A stretch of 64,000 bases of DNA from Lepas anatifera (taxonomy: Eukaryota; Arthropoda; Thecostraca; Lepadidae): contig JAOTON010002073.1 of the NCBI GenBank assembly GCA_034440635.1, forward strand, positions 744,001 through 808,000. The letters are read 5' to 3'. The notes under the pieces are model-generated. The model saw nothing but the letters and a program-made list of their open reading frames with translations, had not been told where the DNA came from and did not search any database. The position numbers and the translations under genes are program-made. How positions within the stretch are numbered: the stretch's first letter is position 1; each line of letters begins with the position of its first letter. Shown one piece after another: positions 35,505 to 46,986 of this stretch.

Positions 35505-35575
35505 AGTCGACTCGGGTCCAAGGCCCGGCGGCTTCCCTGAAAAAGGAGCAAGCTGGCTCCTGAAAAACCTTCTTT
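35505..35575 (+). mobile_element. SINE fragment
   Basis: GACTCGGGTCCAAGGCCCGG with CGGCTTCCCTGAAAAAGGAG and CAAGCTGGCTCCTGAAAAAC match the middle of the SINE at 30354-30545. Head and tail are missing. Confidence 0.7.
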
Positions 35576-35617
35576 CATTCTGAACATGCCCTACCTATGT
35601 TAAGTAGCGTCTGGAGG

Positions 35618-35756
35618 CAATGGCGGATACAAGGGGACTACCCCCCTGATATGTCAGAGTGCCTATACAAATGCATAGGCGGAGGCTGGTCCAAGGCAAT
35701 GACGGGGAGGCTCGAGCCCCCCCCTCCCGAAATGAAGTCCTGGATCCCCCACTAGT
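35618..35756. mobile_element. hAT-type MITE, rearranged copy
   Basis: Left CAATGGCGGATACAAGGGG and right CTGGATCCCCCACTAG resemble termini of the 34157 family. A second terminus-like word (TAGGCGGAGGCTGGTCCAAG) occurs inside at about 35677, so two copies may be joined. No clean 8 bp duplication found. Confidence 0.55.
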
Positions 35757-36614
35757 GCACACAGTGCACTGTGTAAAGTACATGCGTAGTAGGGCTTGCT
35801 GAGCTCCAAGGAAGCTGACCATCCGTCCACTCTCAGATAAGACCTCTGACGTACTTAGTGCAGCGATAAACAAGCATTACTACGACTCTTCTTTACGTGA
35901 TGTTTGTTGTTTAGCTGAGCCAGCCAACAGAGCAGAGGTCAGAAAAATAATTTACTTTCCCCAACGTAGATCAGTTTTTCCACAAGATCCGGAAGTTTCC
36001 CCGAACTAAAGGGGCTTTTAGAGTCTTACAAAAGAGAAAACTATCATCTAGAGCCGACAAAATGAGCAGGTTTAATAAAAAAATGTTGATACCATATCAT
36101 ATTAAATGGATTGACTGCACCTCTATGTGTATTAGCCTCAGTTTTGAAAATATTAATATTTTGGTTGCAAAGATTTTCCCCAGCTAAGTTGGCTGGCTTG
36201 GGGGTTTCCGATCTCTGCAGCAGAGCTTATGCATTTTCTGCATATAATATAATCCTAAGCTCCTATGGAGAGAGGCCTTGGACAGGGAAACTGTTCCGTA
36301 ATTTGTGGCTTCGGCTATTTCCAGGAATCACTAAATCTCATGGCTTCAAGGAGCCATGTAGAACTTGTTTCGGAAATTGTATTCAGAAGCCTCATCTATA
36401 CTTAATACGACTGTACACTTAGGAACAAAGCCCTGAGGGAAGAGCCTGCATCCGGAAATACTTGATTGTGGCTGAAATCAATATACAATGGACATATTTG
36501 TCATTTAGAATAACATGAAATCATAGTGGAGAACCCGTCAATCGTTCAAAGAGAGACATCTACAGCAGGGCAGAGCCAGACACAATGATTGATTCGATGG
36601 TGATTCAATGACTG
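35757..36614. other. anonymous DNA
   Basis: A 103-codon plus frame at 36111-36422 is hydrophobic at its start, but I recognise no domain. Confidence 0.5.
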
Positions 36615-36692
36615 AAGTGTCATGTGTCTCAGTGTCATTCAGTGTCAGTGTCACTGTCTCAGTCTCAGTGTCTCAGTGTCATTCAGTGTCAT
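36615..36692. repeat. CAGTGTCATT/CAGTGTCTC minisatellite
   Basis: CAGTGTC words reiterated with ATT, TCAGT or TCT spacers. The block TCTCAGTGTCATTCAGTGTC occurs twice within the array. Units are irregular (6-17 bp). Confidence 0.85.
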
Positions 36693-38067
36693 GCCTGCTG
36701 AAATGGTCGAACGTGTGAGATCATAGCAATCATAGCAAAACATGATTATCGATTTAAAATCATCAATCGGTAGGAGGGTATTGAATTCGGTGGAAGGGTA
36801 CCTGGGCAGGAGAGTGTCATTTGTGCCACGGGACGTAACAAGTTATAAGGGAGCGACGGAACGAATCGCTGCGCTGGGGCGACGATGCTCGCACCCTGGA
36901 GACAGGCAAGGGTGCGAAATTTCAGGGCAAGAAGCGACGTTTCAGGGGGTGATGGGGCTTAATTTTGGGAGAGCTAATGCTTGATGAAGCAGCCCCTTAC
37001 CCTCGCTAGCTCTGCCTTTGACAAAATATAGATGATTCATGTATTATTGATATATAATGATACAAGAAATTGATTTCGTCAACAGCATCTCCACATTTAC
37101 TACTCCCACCAACGAGCCGAAGTACATGTCACGTGTTTGACGTTGTCGCATATTTGGCAGGACACAGTCTGTTTATCTGGGGACACCTCACCATCAGTCA
37201 ACGCCATTCCCACCCGGTCCGCTTTGAATCACCATTGTGACGGATTCGAGCTAGGAACGTATCCATCCTCTACAAAAAACGTGCTCATAGGACTCATTTA
37301 CTTCTTAAAATCGTTGGCCTTTGTTCAGTATATTCAGTATGCTCTCAATTGAGTGTTGAGGGGATTTGAGAAGTGTATAACTCGGCCGTTAGTTAGAGAG
37401 GTTTTTGAGTGTTTATCCGTGGTTCAAGCTGTTGAGCGGATGCTGTATGGTACTGTGCCTTCAAACGCACCGGCACGGGGGCCCGCGTCACCTTCGCTGG
37501 TAGGGGCGAGGGCACCCGTCATCTCTAAGCATATCCTCCCTGAGATCTCCCAAACCATGCTAGGTAGCGGAGAGCAGAAAGTGGCATTATATGGACCGTC
37601 TTGAGCTCCATCCAAAACTGTATATTTAATTATTTGGTCAATTAACTTTTGAGGTCATTACGGATAAAAAATTGTCCTATAGGAATACAATGAAAAGTTT
37701 CGTGCCAAAACGGTTGGCAGAACAGAGCTATGAAAAAGTGTGCACGCACCATTGGAGTCCTCTCGTCAAGGCCAATGGATGCACCGAATGGCCTTGCCAT
37801 GTAAAGCCCTAAAACTGACATGACCTGAAGTTAGGTCAAGGTCGCATAAGTCCAAATGCGTTTTATTTGAACTGCAGTGGTAAGCCAGACACAATGAAGT
37901 CTTCATAAACGCTCTGTCGCCATTGGCTGTGAAGCTATTGACTTTAGCTGGCTTCTCCATGCATTTAAAACCAGGAGGTCACGGTCCTTACCTGATCCGA
38001 AGATATCTATGTAAAAATCCGGTCACCATAAGTTTTTGAACTCGGTGGCATTATAATGGAATACAAA

Positions 38068-38071
<4 letters not shown>
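36693..38071. other. anonymous DNA with scattered AGGTCA words
   Basis: At 37640-38035 there are several TGACCT/AGGTCA words (for example AACTGACATGACCTGAAG, then TTAGGTCAAGGTCGC). This may be another very old relative of the AGGTCA-rich elements, but I could not align termini. No gene is supported. Confidence 0.4.

Positions 38072-38107
<36 letters not shown>
38072..38107. repeat. (AT)n microsatellite
   Basis: Uninterrupted AT dinucleotides of about 36 bp. Confidence 0.95.
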
Positions 38108-38109
<2 letters not shown>

Positions 38110-38274
38110 AATATGCTCTTACTTCTGCACCTCTTCACATTTTTTCGGGATTTGTATCATTTCACCTGGACTGATAACATGAACTGAGAAAACATGAACC
38201 TAAAATTTGTGTACGAGTTGCAAAAAGAGCCAGGTAGCATATATGTCCAAATGCATCGGTGAAAACCACCTTAA

Positions 38275-38720
38275 AGGGAATGTGGCACCTTGGTCGAATC
38301 CTGGAATTTAGTGAAATTAGGCGTACTTTCAGCCAAAAATAATGAAACCACTCATGATTTCTCTGAAAAATGTACAATAAGCTCAATATTTTTTTTTAAA
38401 AATACTCCTCTAGAAAAAGAAATAAATATCAGCCTGTGGATGATGTCACGATCTGGCAACCACTACCATACTTGAAACGCTTCAAGGGCTTCGATTGGCT
38501 GATGCTCATCGTGACGTCAGCATATGTCGTCACACCAGCAGGTCACAACAATGACCACCCGGCGACGGGCTGATGGGGGGCTGGTGTCAGGTAGGTTTTA
38601 GCTTTTTTACGGAAATATCAAGTTCCAAGACAAATGAAATATGGAGTACCAGGTTTTCCGACTTGCTTTACAACTTGGCTATCTCAGTTAAAATCACGTT
38701 GTGAAAGTGCCACATTCCCT
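38275..38720 (+). mobile_element. piggyBac-like MITE, copy D (446 bp)
   Basis: Intact TTAA on both sides (38271-38274 and 38721-38724). Ends AGGGAATGTGGCACCTTGGT and GTGCCACATTCCCT. Interior matches copies A-C, except that a GC-rich stretch at about 38540-38585 replaces the GGCAACTGTGGCC-like segment of A and B, suggesting a local replacement. Confidence 0.93.
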
Positions 38721-38859
38721 TTAAGCGTGCGTGGATACCCGTCTCACGCACCGTCACAAAAACACTTACTATACCCACATTTTCTAGTTTAACACAGTTT
38801 ACCGGCAAATCGGCTGACCATTTCTGAGAGCGATTTCAGTCGGGTTTCACTTGGTCGGG

Positions 38860-39065
38860 GACAACGTGCGGCCCGGCGCGGGACGTGCGAGACGGCGCAG
38901 ACCGCGGCGTCGCCGGTCGTCGACAACGGCGCGGCGGCTCGAGACCTCTCATTAGGGAGGGTCCGCGCCAGATACCGTCCTCAAACGAGCGGCACGTGAC
39001 TCAACACTACCGAGATGGACGCAGCCGCGCCAGTGCGCGCTGGAAGCGCCGGCGACCATGCTGGA
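38860..39065. other. CpG-rich islet
   Basis: Dense CpG (GGCCCGGCGCGGGACGTGCG, GTCGCCGGTCGTCGAC). Overlapping frames on both strands, up to 114 codons, with composition-driven Arg-rich peptides. Confidence 0.4.
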
Positions 39066-39627
39066 GTGGGCGCCGAGCTCATCCTTCCAGAATCATTCTT
39101 CCACGTAAAATAGTACCTAGATTGTGCACCACTCACCTCATTAGTGTGGCACAATATCTTTATGGATTTTGCACTATTCACACAGTCAGGAAGAGGGACG
39201 GATGCCGCCCCTGCGCTGTGCAATCCTGAACACGCCGCTTCGAACATCGGCGGCTTCATGCGTCATGACTGGTAATGCCCAACGCGGGCTGACGCTGTCT
39301 CACCGCGACTCATGTTTGTCGCGTACCGACCAAAATGAGAGACGGCAGTAATGAGACGGTGATGACTCCTCAAAACACTAACCTTAAACATATATGCCGC
39401 AGTATAGAGCGTCAAAGGAAGAAATGGTTTAGGATATATAGGCAGTGTATGGAAAGGGTTGCATATGAGGTTCCCGGAGACATTCCAGCGCTTCAATATC
39501 GGACAAATAAACAAATAAATAGATATATACCAAATCCATCCCATATATTGAAAATGATGTGCAAAAGTCGGCTGGACACTTACCAGTAAGGAATCGACAT
39601 GAACCAGAGGGGAAAGCATCCCCGTAC

Positions 39628-40290
39628 GACTGGGACCTTGCCACGAATTTTTCCATGGGGGCCAGACTCAATAACGACCCCCTATCTCTGATCCCGAGGA
39701 GTTCTCCAAGTTGTGGCGGCCTTCATACTAAAGTGAGCCAGATATTCAGCTTGGTCAACTATATCGACATCAATTTGACACATTATACAATCTAAGCCGA
39801 ACTTTGTGTTGCGCACTTGCGCCTATCCTTTGATAAGCAAGAGGACTACTATGCATATGAGGTACCTTTGACATGAATAAATCCGTATCGATAGGATGGC
39901 GGGCCTCCGCTCCGTAGAGACCTCCGCAGAGGTGTCTCCGCGAGCCACTTGCTTCGCCAAACGGGTCCCCTTGACTTGTTCAGTGGCCCGACCTTGGCAT
40001 ATGGAAAAGGATTGTAGGTCATCTTGTTGATGACCTACGAGCCTCCTCTCACAGTAAAGGGCCCTCTTTTATTAGTTAGGACTCTAATGATTGTCAAGGG
40101 TCTTTAATTAACTGCAGCAGCTATGTTCAGCGGACATAGTACCCTTGACCTGTTTAAGGGACCCAGTCAAGACATGTTGAACAGGTTAGCTATTGTACGC
40201 TAGCCTCAAATCACCCTACATTATTTCGGGGCCCAATTTCATCAGGCAAGGGGCCTCCTATGCATGCCAATGGCTTTAAATATAACTGAG
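39628..40290 (+). mobile_element. possible diverged copy of the long hAT-like element
   Basis: CCTTGCCACGAATTTTTCCA followed by TGGGGGCCAGACTC resembles the left end of the element at 58898-59402. Downstream reiterated GGGCCTCC/AAGGGNCC words also recall that element. Right terminus not found, so extent is approximate. Between 39066 and 39627 I see nothing recognisable. Confidence 0.35.
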
Positions 40291-40644
40291 ACCATGGGCT
40301 CTATATAACCTTAGAGGGTTTGTGCGCTCGAAAGCCCAAATAACTAACTAATTGAGACCATGTTAACAAATCTGTTGGAAGTTTGGGGTTCATGCCATCT
40401 GGGTTTTGGGTTCCCGATAGGTTTTGCACGGGCTCTGTGTTGCCATGAGAGTTGTACCCATTCCCCGTGCGATGCACAACTCTTACTGAGAGCTTTACCA
40501 GCCAGCCCAACTCGGATGTAAAAGCTTCAGGAGTATCTCGCGACTGTTAGGAATGTTTCGCTGACTTTTATGCGTTCGTGTGCTCTCCGGGAAAAAGCTT
40601 TAGGCGCACGCCTAGTCAGGGGCCTGAAATAGAAATCGAGTGCG
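40291..40644. other. anonymous DNA
   Basis: No supported features. Confidence 0.5.
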
Positions 40645-40931
40645 CATAGGCAGACCCAGGGTGTTCACATGGGGGCACTTGCCCCCTCCCCACCGATCAA
40701 CCCGATCAACCCTCGGTGTCCCCTGAAATGGTCACGGGGGCTCACGGCCCACGACACTTCGATTTCTAAGCTCCCGATGAGTTTTGTAGACCATCCCTGA
40801 ATTGTCGCTTCTTACTCTCACCCCACAGAATGTGACAATCGGCACCCCTGTGATAGGATTTGACGGATGGCACCCCCTCCCCCCTCTCCGACCATGTTAC
40901 TCCCCCAGCTGACATCCTGAATCCGCCTATG
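40645..40931 (+). mobile_element. hAT-type MITE, CATAGGCAGACCC family (287 bp)
   Basis: Left terminus CATAGGCAGACCCAGGGTG and right terminus CTGAATCCGCCTATG are inverted repeats. The flanking 8-mers CGAGTGCG (40637-40644) and CGAGTACG (40932-40939) differ at one base. The left third matches the fragment at 11440-11565. Confidence 0.85.
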
Positions 40932-41256
40932 CGAGTACGTACCAACGACAAAGGGGGCACCACTGTCGTTAATGAGACCACTTCGTACTACTTACGCTGT
41001 CGGATGGGGCCTCCTCGACCTGCTCAGGGGTGTTTTTCGCCGGCCAGGAGACCTCTCCATGCCGACCAGTGGAGGTCCAAAGTAAAATATGTAATCTAAA
41101 GTACCTGTCGGTAACAAATTTATGGTGCATTGACGTTGATTCCAAAAATCGAAGATTAGATAATTCGGTCCAAATGTGTTAAACACATTCTCACATGTCA
41201 TTGCTTGCATGACAGTCTGATGTCGGAAACCATATTTCAACAATCCCCGTGTCATG

Positions 41257-41270
41257 ATGAAACGTTTCAT
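41257..41270. repeat. 14 bp palindrome ATGAAACGTTTCAT
   Basis: Perfect palindrome, overlapped by a second inverted pair GTTTCATG-CATC-CATGAAAC. Role unknown. Confidence 0.8.
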
Positions 41271-41394
41271 GCATCCATGAAACACGTGTACATAAGTCAG
41301 TATAACGACGAGACCGGCATACACAAGCTTTGTCTTAAAAATAATACATTAGATGATAAAAACCCGGCATCTCTCATATCGCAACCCACACGTG

Positions 41395-41700
41395 GTCCGA
41401 ATCAGGCCGGCCGGCCCGGCGGCAACGGCGACGGTAGCGTCGCGCCGAAGACGAGAAGACGACGCGGCGGCGCGCGCGGCGGCGGCCACTGTCCCGTACA
41501 GTTATAGCCGGCGGCCAGCCTTTAGAAAACGGGGACGAACGGGACGACCCAGCCAGGCCCGAAACGGGACCAGCCCAGTTGTAAATCTCCGGCGCTGATG
41601 GGTGTTGGATAATTAGTGCCGGCTGACCGTCGGAGAATGCTTTGGTGTGGGTTCATCCCGCCGCGGCCCGGAGCTTCCGCGTCCGGCGCCGGACCGTCGT
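41395..41700. other. CpG-rich islet
   Basis: CGGCCGGCCCGGCGGCAACG and CGCGGCGGCGCGCGCGGCGG lie near 41410-41490. A second GC-rich block lies near 41660-41700. Overlapping frames on both strands have no family match. Confidence 0.4.
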
Positions 41701-42984
41701 CGTAAATAGCCGGCACTGTCCTGGTATGTTGAGTAACGCTGCCAGTGAGTGGTGCCACTATATCGGCGAAGACGAATATACTGGACGTGAATGCTGGTCA
41801 TGTTCTGCTTAATTACATGGCGTTCATAGTTAATCAATTACGCACGTCGCTGCCGATAGAATTCAAGTTACGAAGTGTTGGGTAGACGTTACATGAGTGG
41901 CGCGTCAGTTGGGATGATTTCCAAAGGCGCAATTCCGCTAGAACATTCTGAAAGGACCTGATATTACTACACTTTCTTGATCATGTGTAGCTAAATCATT
42001 AACCATGCATACCTGCCATTCCCTTATCGCTTTATAAGAAGGAGACCAACACGCTAGGCCAGTCTTTATATTTCAAATTTACCACTTTTTGTGACCTTTT
42101 TACATTTAAATCGGCGAACCCTATACAGCTTACCACAGCTTTACCTCCGCTGTAAACTAAGCTGTAAACTTAACATCACAAACCGATGATAGGTGGAGAT
42201 ACACCTGCTGGTCTGAAAGGAAATATCACATCAAAAGTGTTCTATAAACGAGCAATTGATTTGATTTCGCTTACATATGCTAACCCCCACCCAATTATAC
42301 TTCCGATCCACGTTCCAGCCAATGCGGTGGTGTCAGAATAACCACTTCGATCTCGGCTTCTATAGGGGATAGCAAAAATGAGTTTCGGCCAATAATCTTT
42401 AATAAATACATATCAAACTGTATCGGTCCTTGTTTTGCTGGGGTCAATATGAAGGTCCTGACAGTTAAACAACGTGACAGGTTTGTGGTTGATTTTCGCT
42501 CCTTACGGAAAACCAAATATTATACACAATAATCGTGATAGATCAACATGTTAAGAAGACCTGGCCCAAACTCAATCGGTAACCGTCTGTCTTAATATGA
42601 TCATGATGTAACAAATCGACTCACAATCACATTAGTGACATAATGGCATAAAGTAAAAGCTTCATCGCCACGTTTTCCGGGGCAATTGACCTGGGTGTGA
42701 AGACCTGCTTAGGTATTTCCAGATGATCTATTGGAGGCCAAGGGTCAACAATGGTACCTTACTTTGGAGAGTGACCTAATACACCACGCTTGTGAAAATA
42801 ATAAATATATCTAAGCTATATTCATAGCCCGTGCCTGATTCTAGGTAATCAATGTAAACAAATGCGACAGTTTGTTTTAATCGGAAGTTTCGTCACGTGA
42901 CATTAGTGTCAGCTCAATAAATAGACACCACGGAGCAGTGCAGAGCTACCACTAGTAGTGAACAATTTTGGAGGTGATGCCATT
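41701..42984. other. anonymous AT-rich DNA
   Basis: No supported gene. TGACCTGG/GTGACCTAA words near 42687-42780 are few and without transposon ends. Confidence 0.5.
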
Positions 42985-43240
42985 TGATCTAGGACAGTGA
43001 TCTGACCCGATATAAAATAAGATATATAAGATCAGAGGGCCGGGTGGTCTGGGGCTTAGCTGCCAGTCTTCAGATCGGATAGCATGGATTAACGTGGGTT
43101 CAATCCCCATGGCAGGAAGCGGCCTTCCGTGTCCGATCTGACCCGGTGGTGAGGATCATTAAACACCCACACCAATACTCCCTGTAATTGGGCAAGCGTG
43201 CCTGTTGGGAGTGACCCTAATAAAAAAAAATAAATTGTTT
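42985..43240 (+). mobile_element. SINE, second tRNA-headed family
   Basis: B box GGGTTCAATCCCC at about 43096-43108, with an A-box-like TGGTCTGGGGCTTAGCTG some 60 bp upstream. Body has GATCTGACCCGGTGGTGAGG then ATCATTAAACACCCACACC, and a CCCTAATAAAAAAAAATAAA tail. ATTAAACACCC faintly resembles the shared SINE tail. No cloverleaf, so not a tRNA gene. A 43241-43991 stretch beyond holds nothing clear. Confidence 0.65.
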
Positions 43241-43991
43241 GCAAAAGTTTTTAAAAATCATGGATGATGTGAGCCGAATACCACAGCGCTCCGCGCCGGT
43301 ATTTTCCGGCTATTCCTCGAAACGAAAAATCCCAACGAGATGGTCACTCTGGAAGAGGGTTGAAATTTTGGTGAAGTTTGCTTACTGTTTGTAGTTTAAG
43401 ACACTGCTCCAACCCTTTAAAATCCACAAGACATCTGATCGTGTGCTTCCATCCTTGAAACTTAGCTCATCTCAGCTTAGCTTAGTGCCTCTCAGATTAA
43501 ACAAGCGACTTAAATCAAGGTGAAACCTGCTGCGTGCAATGAACTTATATAACACTAGACTATTCGTCAAATACCCAGAGAGTGATTCAAAGTTACTTCA
43601 GTTGCTGTTTGGCCCACGCTTATAACCGCAGAAGGGGCTTAGAGGCCCAGGCCTAGCTTAATCCTATTTCCAACAGGGGAGGGGGGCAGATTCTGCCCAC
43701 CCCTCATGTTTTCCGTGGTATCTCCAAAATGGTTTGAGAAAAGCTCTTAGAATTGTGTGACTTTTCTTAAAACTAAATAGTGTGTTCCCTAAACATTTGA
43801 AAACATATAATTGCCAGAGGCGGAGCTATGGCTCGCTAATTTGGGGGTTTATCTAGAAGCCATGCATTGTCGCTGGCGTTGCGTTTATCCTACAATAGAG
43901 CTGCATGTTACGAATTGGCGGCGGTTCTAATATTTGAATGCTATTAATGATATTTAGGATGGCACTTTAGGTGTAATTTGATACAATTCTG

Positions 43992-44483
43992 GCCATAGGC
44001 GGTTCCAAAAGCTAAAAATGGGGGTTTACAATGTTATCCACCCGAACTCTTCCAAAGTAAATAGACTGCGTACAGAATGTTCGGGAGGGGTAAAAATAAC
44101 CATTCATTGATACCATATGTGTATTATATGATGACAAGAAATCATAGGCGTGCTCAGGTCCCGTCGTTAGGGGGTTCACTCGCACTCAAGTTCATTTTAG
44201 TGATGTGTGTGCATTGAATGGGACAAAACATTGCAACTATGCATTTAGTTCTAATACTAAATGAAATTTGGGGTGACAGTTGAAGTGCATTTCGATATAT
44301 GTTTGCCATAGACGGTTCCTGGGGCTCAAAAAGGGGTCTACAATTTTATCCATTCGAACTCTTCCAACGTGAATAAACTGCCTACAGAATTGACGGGAGG
44401 GTTAAAAATAAGGATGTATTGATCCCATTCGTGTATTATATGATAAAAGGATATCATAGGTGTGCTCAGGTACCGTAATTTAT
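43992..44483 (+). repeat. 313 bp-period tandem dimer
   Basis: Unit 1 starts GCCATAGGCGGTTCC at 43992 and unit 2 starts GCCATAGACGGTTCC at 44305. Both continue with GGGGTYTACAAT, CCGAACTCTTCCAA/TCGAACTCTTCCAA, GTGTATTATATGAT and AATCATAGGCGTGCTCAGGT (unit 2: TATCATAGGTGTGCTCAGGT). A shorter, weaker third start may occur at about 43812. Starts resemble MITE termini, but no inverted partner is seen. Confidence 0.75.
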
Positions 44484-44535
44484 CAGGTACCGTACCACCA
44501 AATGGGCCCAATTATTGTTCCCAATTGCCCAATAC

Positions 44536-44682
44536 CAAGTAATTTCTTTCGGAATTCACGCGGACTTTCTAATGCACTTTTCAGATTTGCGCTAACCCCC
44601 ATATTTTTGTAGTTAGAGGGGGGCCATAGATGCCCCCGGTGGGGCGAAGGTGGCGCCGGACCCCCGGTGCGGGCGCGGGATA
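44536..44682 (-). mobile_element. terminal fragment of the AGGTCA-rich element
   Basis: Reverse complement of copy 1 positions about 3816-3955. Shared: CTAATGCACTTTT, GCGCTAACCCCCATATTTT, GGGGCGAAGGTGGCGC. Ends GGACCCCCGGTGCGGGCGCG just before TTAA at 44683-44686, so the outer terminus and TTAA are kept and the rest is missing. Confidence 0.75.
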
Positions 44683-45011
44683 TTAATCCGTCTACCAGCA
44701 TACGCGTCAGATTAGGAGGCCAGCCCCTCCTTCACTTTTCAGGGCAAAGTTCCGATGTCAGCAAAGCAGGGAAACATTTAATATTTTGTAACTGCTCAGT
44801 GTGGATGGCAGTAATGAACCTGCGTTTGGTAGACTTTTATTTCTATAGTATACATCTTCGTATCAGCAACATGTTTAGGATTCACTGGCCTGTTACTTTT
44901 GTGCCAGTAGCGACGCTTATGTCTACCAAGCAAAGCAAACAAAAAAGGCCAAAGCGCAGTAATGTATGGGAAAACTTAGTTGTACCCATTTACCTACTAC
45001 CCTGAGCTTAA

Positions 45012-45841
45012 CACGCGCATTGACGGGGGGGCGGGTACCCGCCCCCTCGGGTTTTCGGAGACAGTGAAAAACGGCGGCGCGTAGCGCCGCCGTACTTGGT
45101 ATACCTTTTCCTCATCATTTTTACAACTTCTGTGAAAATTTTAAGGTTAGGTCATCTCAGGTCAGGTCACCAGTACAGGTCAAGTGACCCGACCTCAAAA
45201 AAGTTTAAGATAGCATAAGTCGGAGCAGGGTGAACTTATCCGATTGAAACTCATATCACATAATGGCCCCACCGAGTTCTCTAACATATGTTCCGGTATT
45301 TTTGATATCGATGACCTAAGGTCAGGTACGAGGCATGACCTGTCCATTGGAAATACATGGGAAAAATGCTTTTACGGAATAACTCAGTAACAGATGGTGA
45401 TAGAGCATTTATTTTAGCTGCATTAGACTCGCCTGGGCTTTGCGGTTCTAATGATATGCATTTTATATAATTTGACCCTAACCTGACCTCAGGTCAGGTC
45501 AATCCTTGATTTGACCTAGCAAGGTCAAATTATATATCATTCGATTCGGCTTGCTAAGAGGATTCATATAGTTTAAGTCGTTTTGCTCTATCTTTACTTG
45601 TTCAGATGTAATGCCCGAAAAACTGAATTTTACATGTTATCCCTATGACGGGCATGTTTTGACCTCTCGTGACCTTAAATGTGACCTGACAAAAAATGGT
45701 TGAAATGTTTTCGATGGAGAAGTGGATGGGCAGCCCAACGCCGTTTACCATTTTTCGCTACCTACCGTGGTTCTCGAGATCTTAGGGGGGCGGTACCCCC
45801 CCGTCAATGCGAAGGTGGCTCAGACCCCCGTCAATGGCGTG
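45012..45841 (+). mobile_element. AGGTCA-rich TTAA-flanked element, second subfamily (830 bp)
   Basis: Exact TTAA at 45008-45011 and 45842-45845. Termini CACGCGCATTGACGGGGG and CCCCCGTCAATGGCGTG are inverted repeats with one extra base. A perfect hairpin ACGGCGGCGC-GTA-GCGCCGCCGT lies at 45071-45093. Hand count gives 15 AGGTCA/TGACCT hexamers. The right end shares GCGAAGGTGGC and GACCCCCG with copy 1 (3812-4841), linking the subfamilies. No transposase frame. Confidence 0.85.
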
Positions 45842-46741
45842 TTAAGATGACATTACCTAGCTACAAAGCAAGTACAGCTGGTTTTCTGGTTATGTCGCTG
45901 ATGTGCCCTAAAGCCCCCAGCATGACGACCACTCCTGGCCTCTACAAACAGGCCTTCTCTGCTGAGCAAGTACTGCTGGTGTCTATGGGTCTTTGGGGCT
46001 GTGATGGAAACAGGGAAAGTTTTTTCTCTCTTATCCCCGGAGGAGTCAGGTAAAAACTCACAACCAGACGTGCACGTAGTTCTCATCTGTCTGACTAACT
46101 TTGACCTGGCAAGGAACTGATGCCCTAACAAACAGGTCCCAACATTGCCGAGTCCAGGCTAAAGATGATGGGGGGTGCAATGAGCCCCAAAACCGCGACA
46201 AGCATGTTTTTTTAATCGACGAAAATCGGCAAACATCGGGGGTTTGAGGGAAAAAATACACATTACCTCCTCCTAGATCCACCAGTGGGCCCCCGCATTC
46301 AGTGGATAGCCATATAACGCGGTCTGCGCCTCTAGGGTAGGAGATAGAGCTCCAGAGGGGAGAGCAGGCGGACAAGGAAACTGCAGGTAGGCAGTACGGC
46401 ATCCAGCCGTTGACTAACCTTTGATGAGGCGGTGCTGCCGCTTTTGATGTTACGACACGAGCTTCCAGGAGAGCTGCCGCAGCAGCTGGAATTGAATTTA
46501 ATATTGTATTTATTTCGTAACAGACCTGACAAGCAACGTCCATACAAGGCACGATTGGTACAAAAGCAAAACTGTTTATATGTAGGCTCCTCTCCTGTTG
46601 GAATACAATTGGAAACTACGAGTCTGGATAAAAAGATCGTTGTCACCTACACCTTGTCAGTCCACGCCCCAATGCTGTTCAAACTCAAGGTGAATAATGC
46701 ATGGGTGAATGGCCTAAGGACACAGCCACCTGAGCCGCCTA
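45842..46741. other. anonymous DNA
   Basis: Overlapping frames of 92-164 codons on both strands at 45853-46755 have no recognised domain. CTCCTAGATCCACCAGTGG near 46277 resembles a hAT MITE end without a partner. Confidence 0.45.
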
Positions 46742-46813
46742 AAGCTCTACACTGAAGCACCCCTGAAGCTTTACTCTGAAGCACCTCTGAAGCTCTACAC
46801 TGAAGCACTCCTG
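46742..46813. repeat. 24 bp minisatellite, three units
   Basis: Units at 46742, 46766 and 46790, each AAGCTYTACWCTGAAGCACC-like and ending CTCCTG or similar. Confidence 0.9.
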
Positions 46814-46986
46814 AAACTCCAGTCCCCACAGGTGCAAAACATTATCATTGTAGGCCTACGGGAGTCGGAGCTGCCTTAATCATCAAGTTTCATTAACGGA
46901 TGGTAATTTTGGACTCTGAATTCAAACCAAGCAATGCAAATTGATAAACAATGGTTTTCAATTCCGGAACATCGGGTACATTTAAC

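Noticed and set aside
36615..36692. CRISPR-like or regulatory direct repeats
   Set aside because: Irregular short CAGTGTC units without spacers, so a plain minisatellite in a eukaryotic context.
46058..46552. 164-codon minus-strand frame
   Set aside because: No domain or motif recognised, overlaps other frames on both strands, and includes a MITE-terminus-like word.
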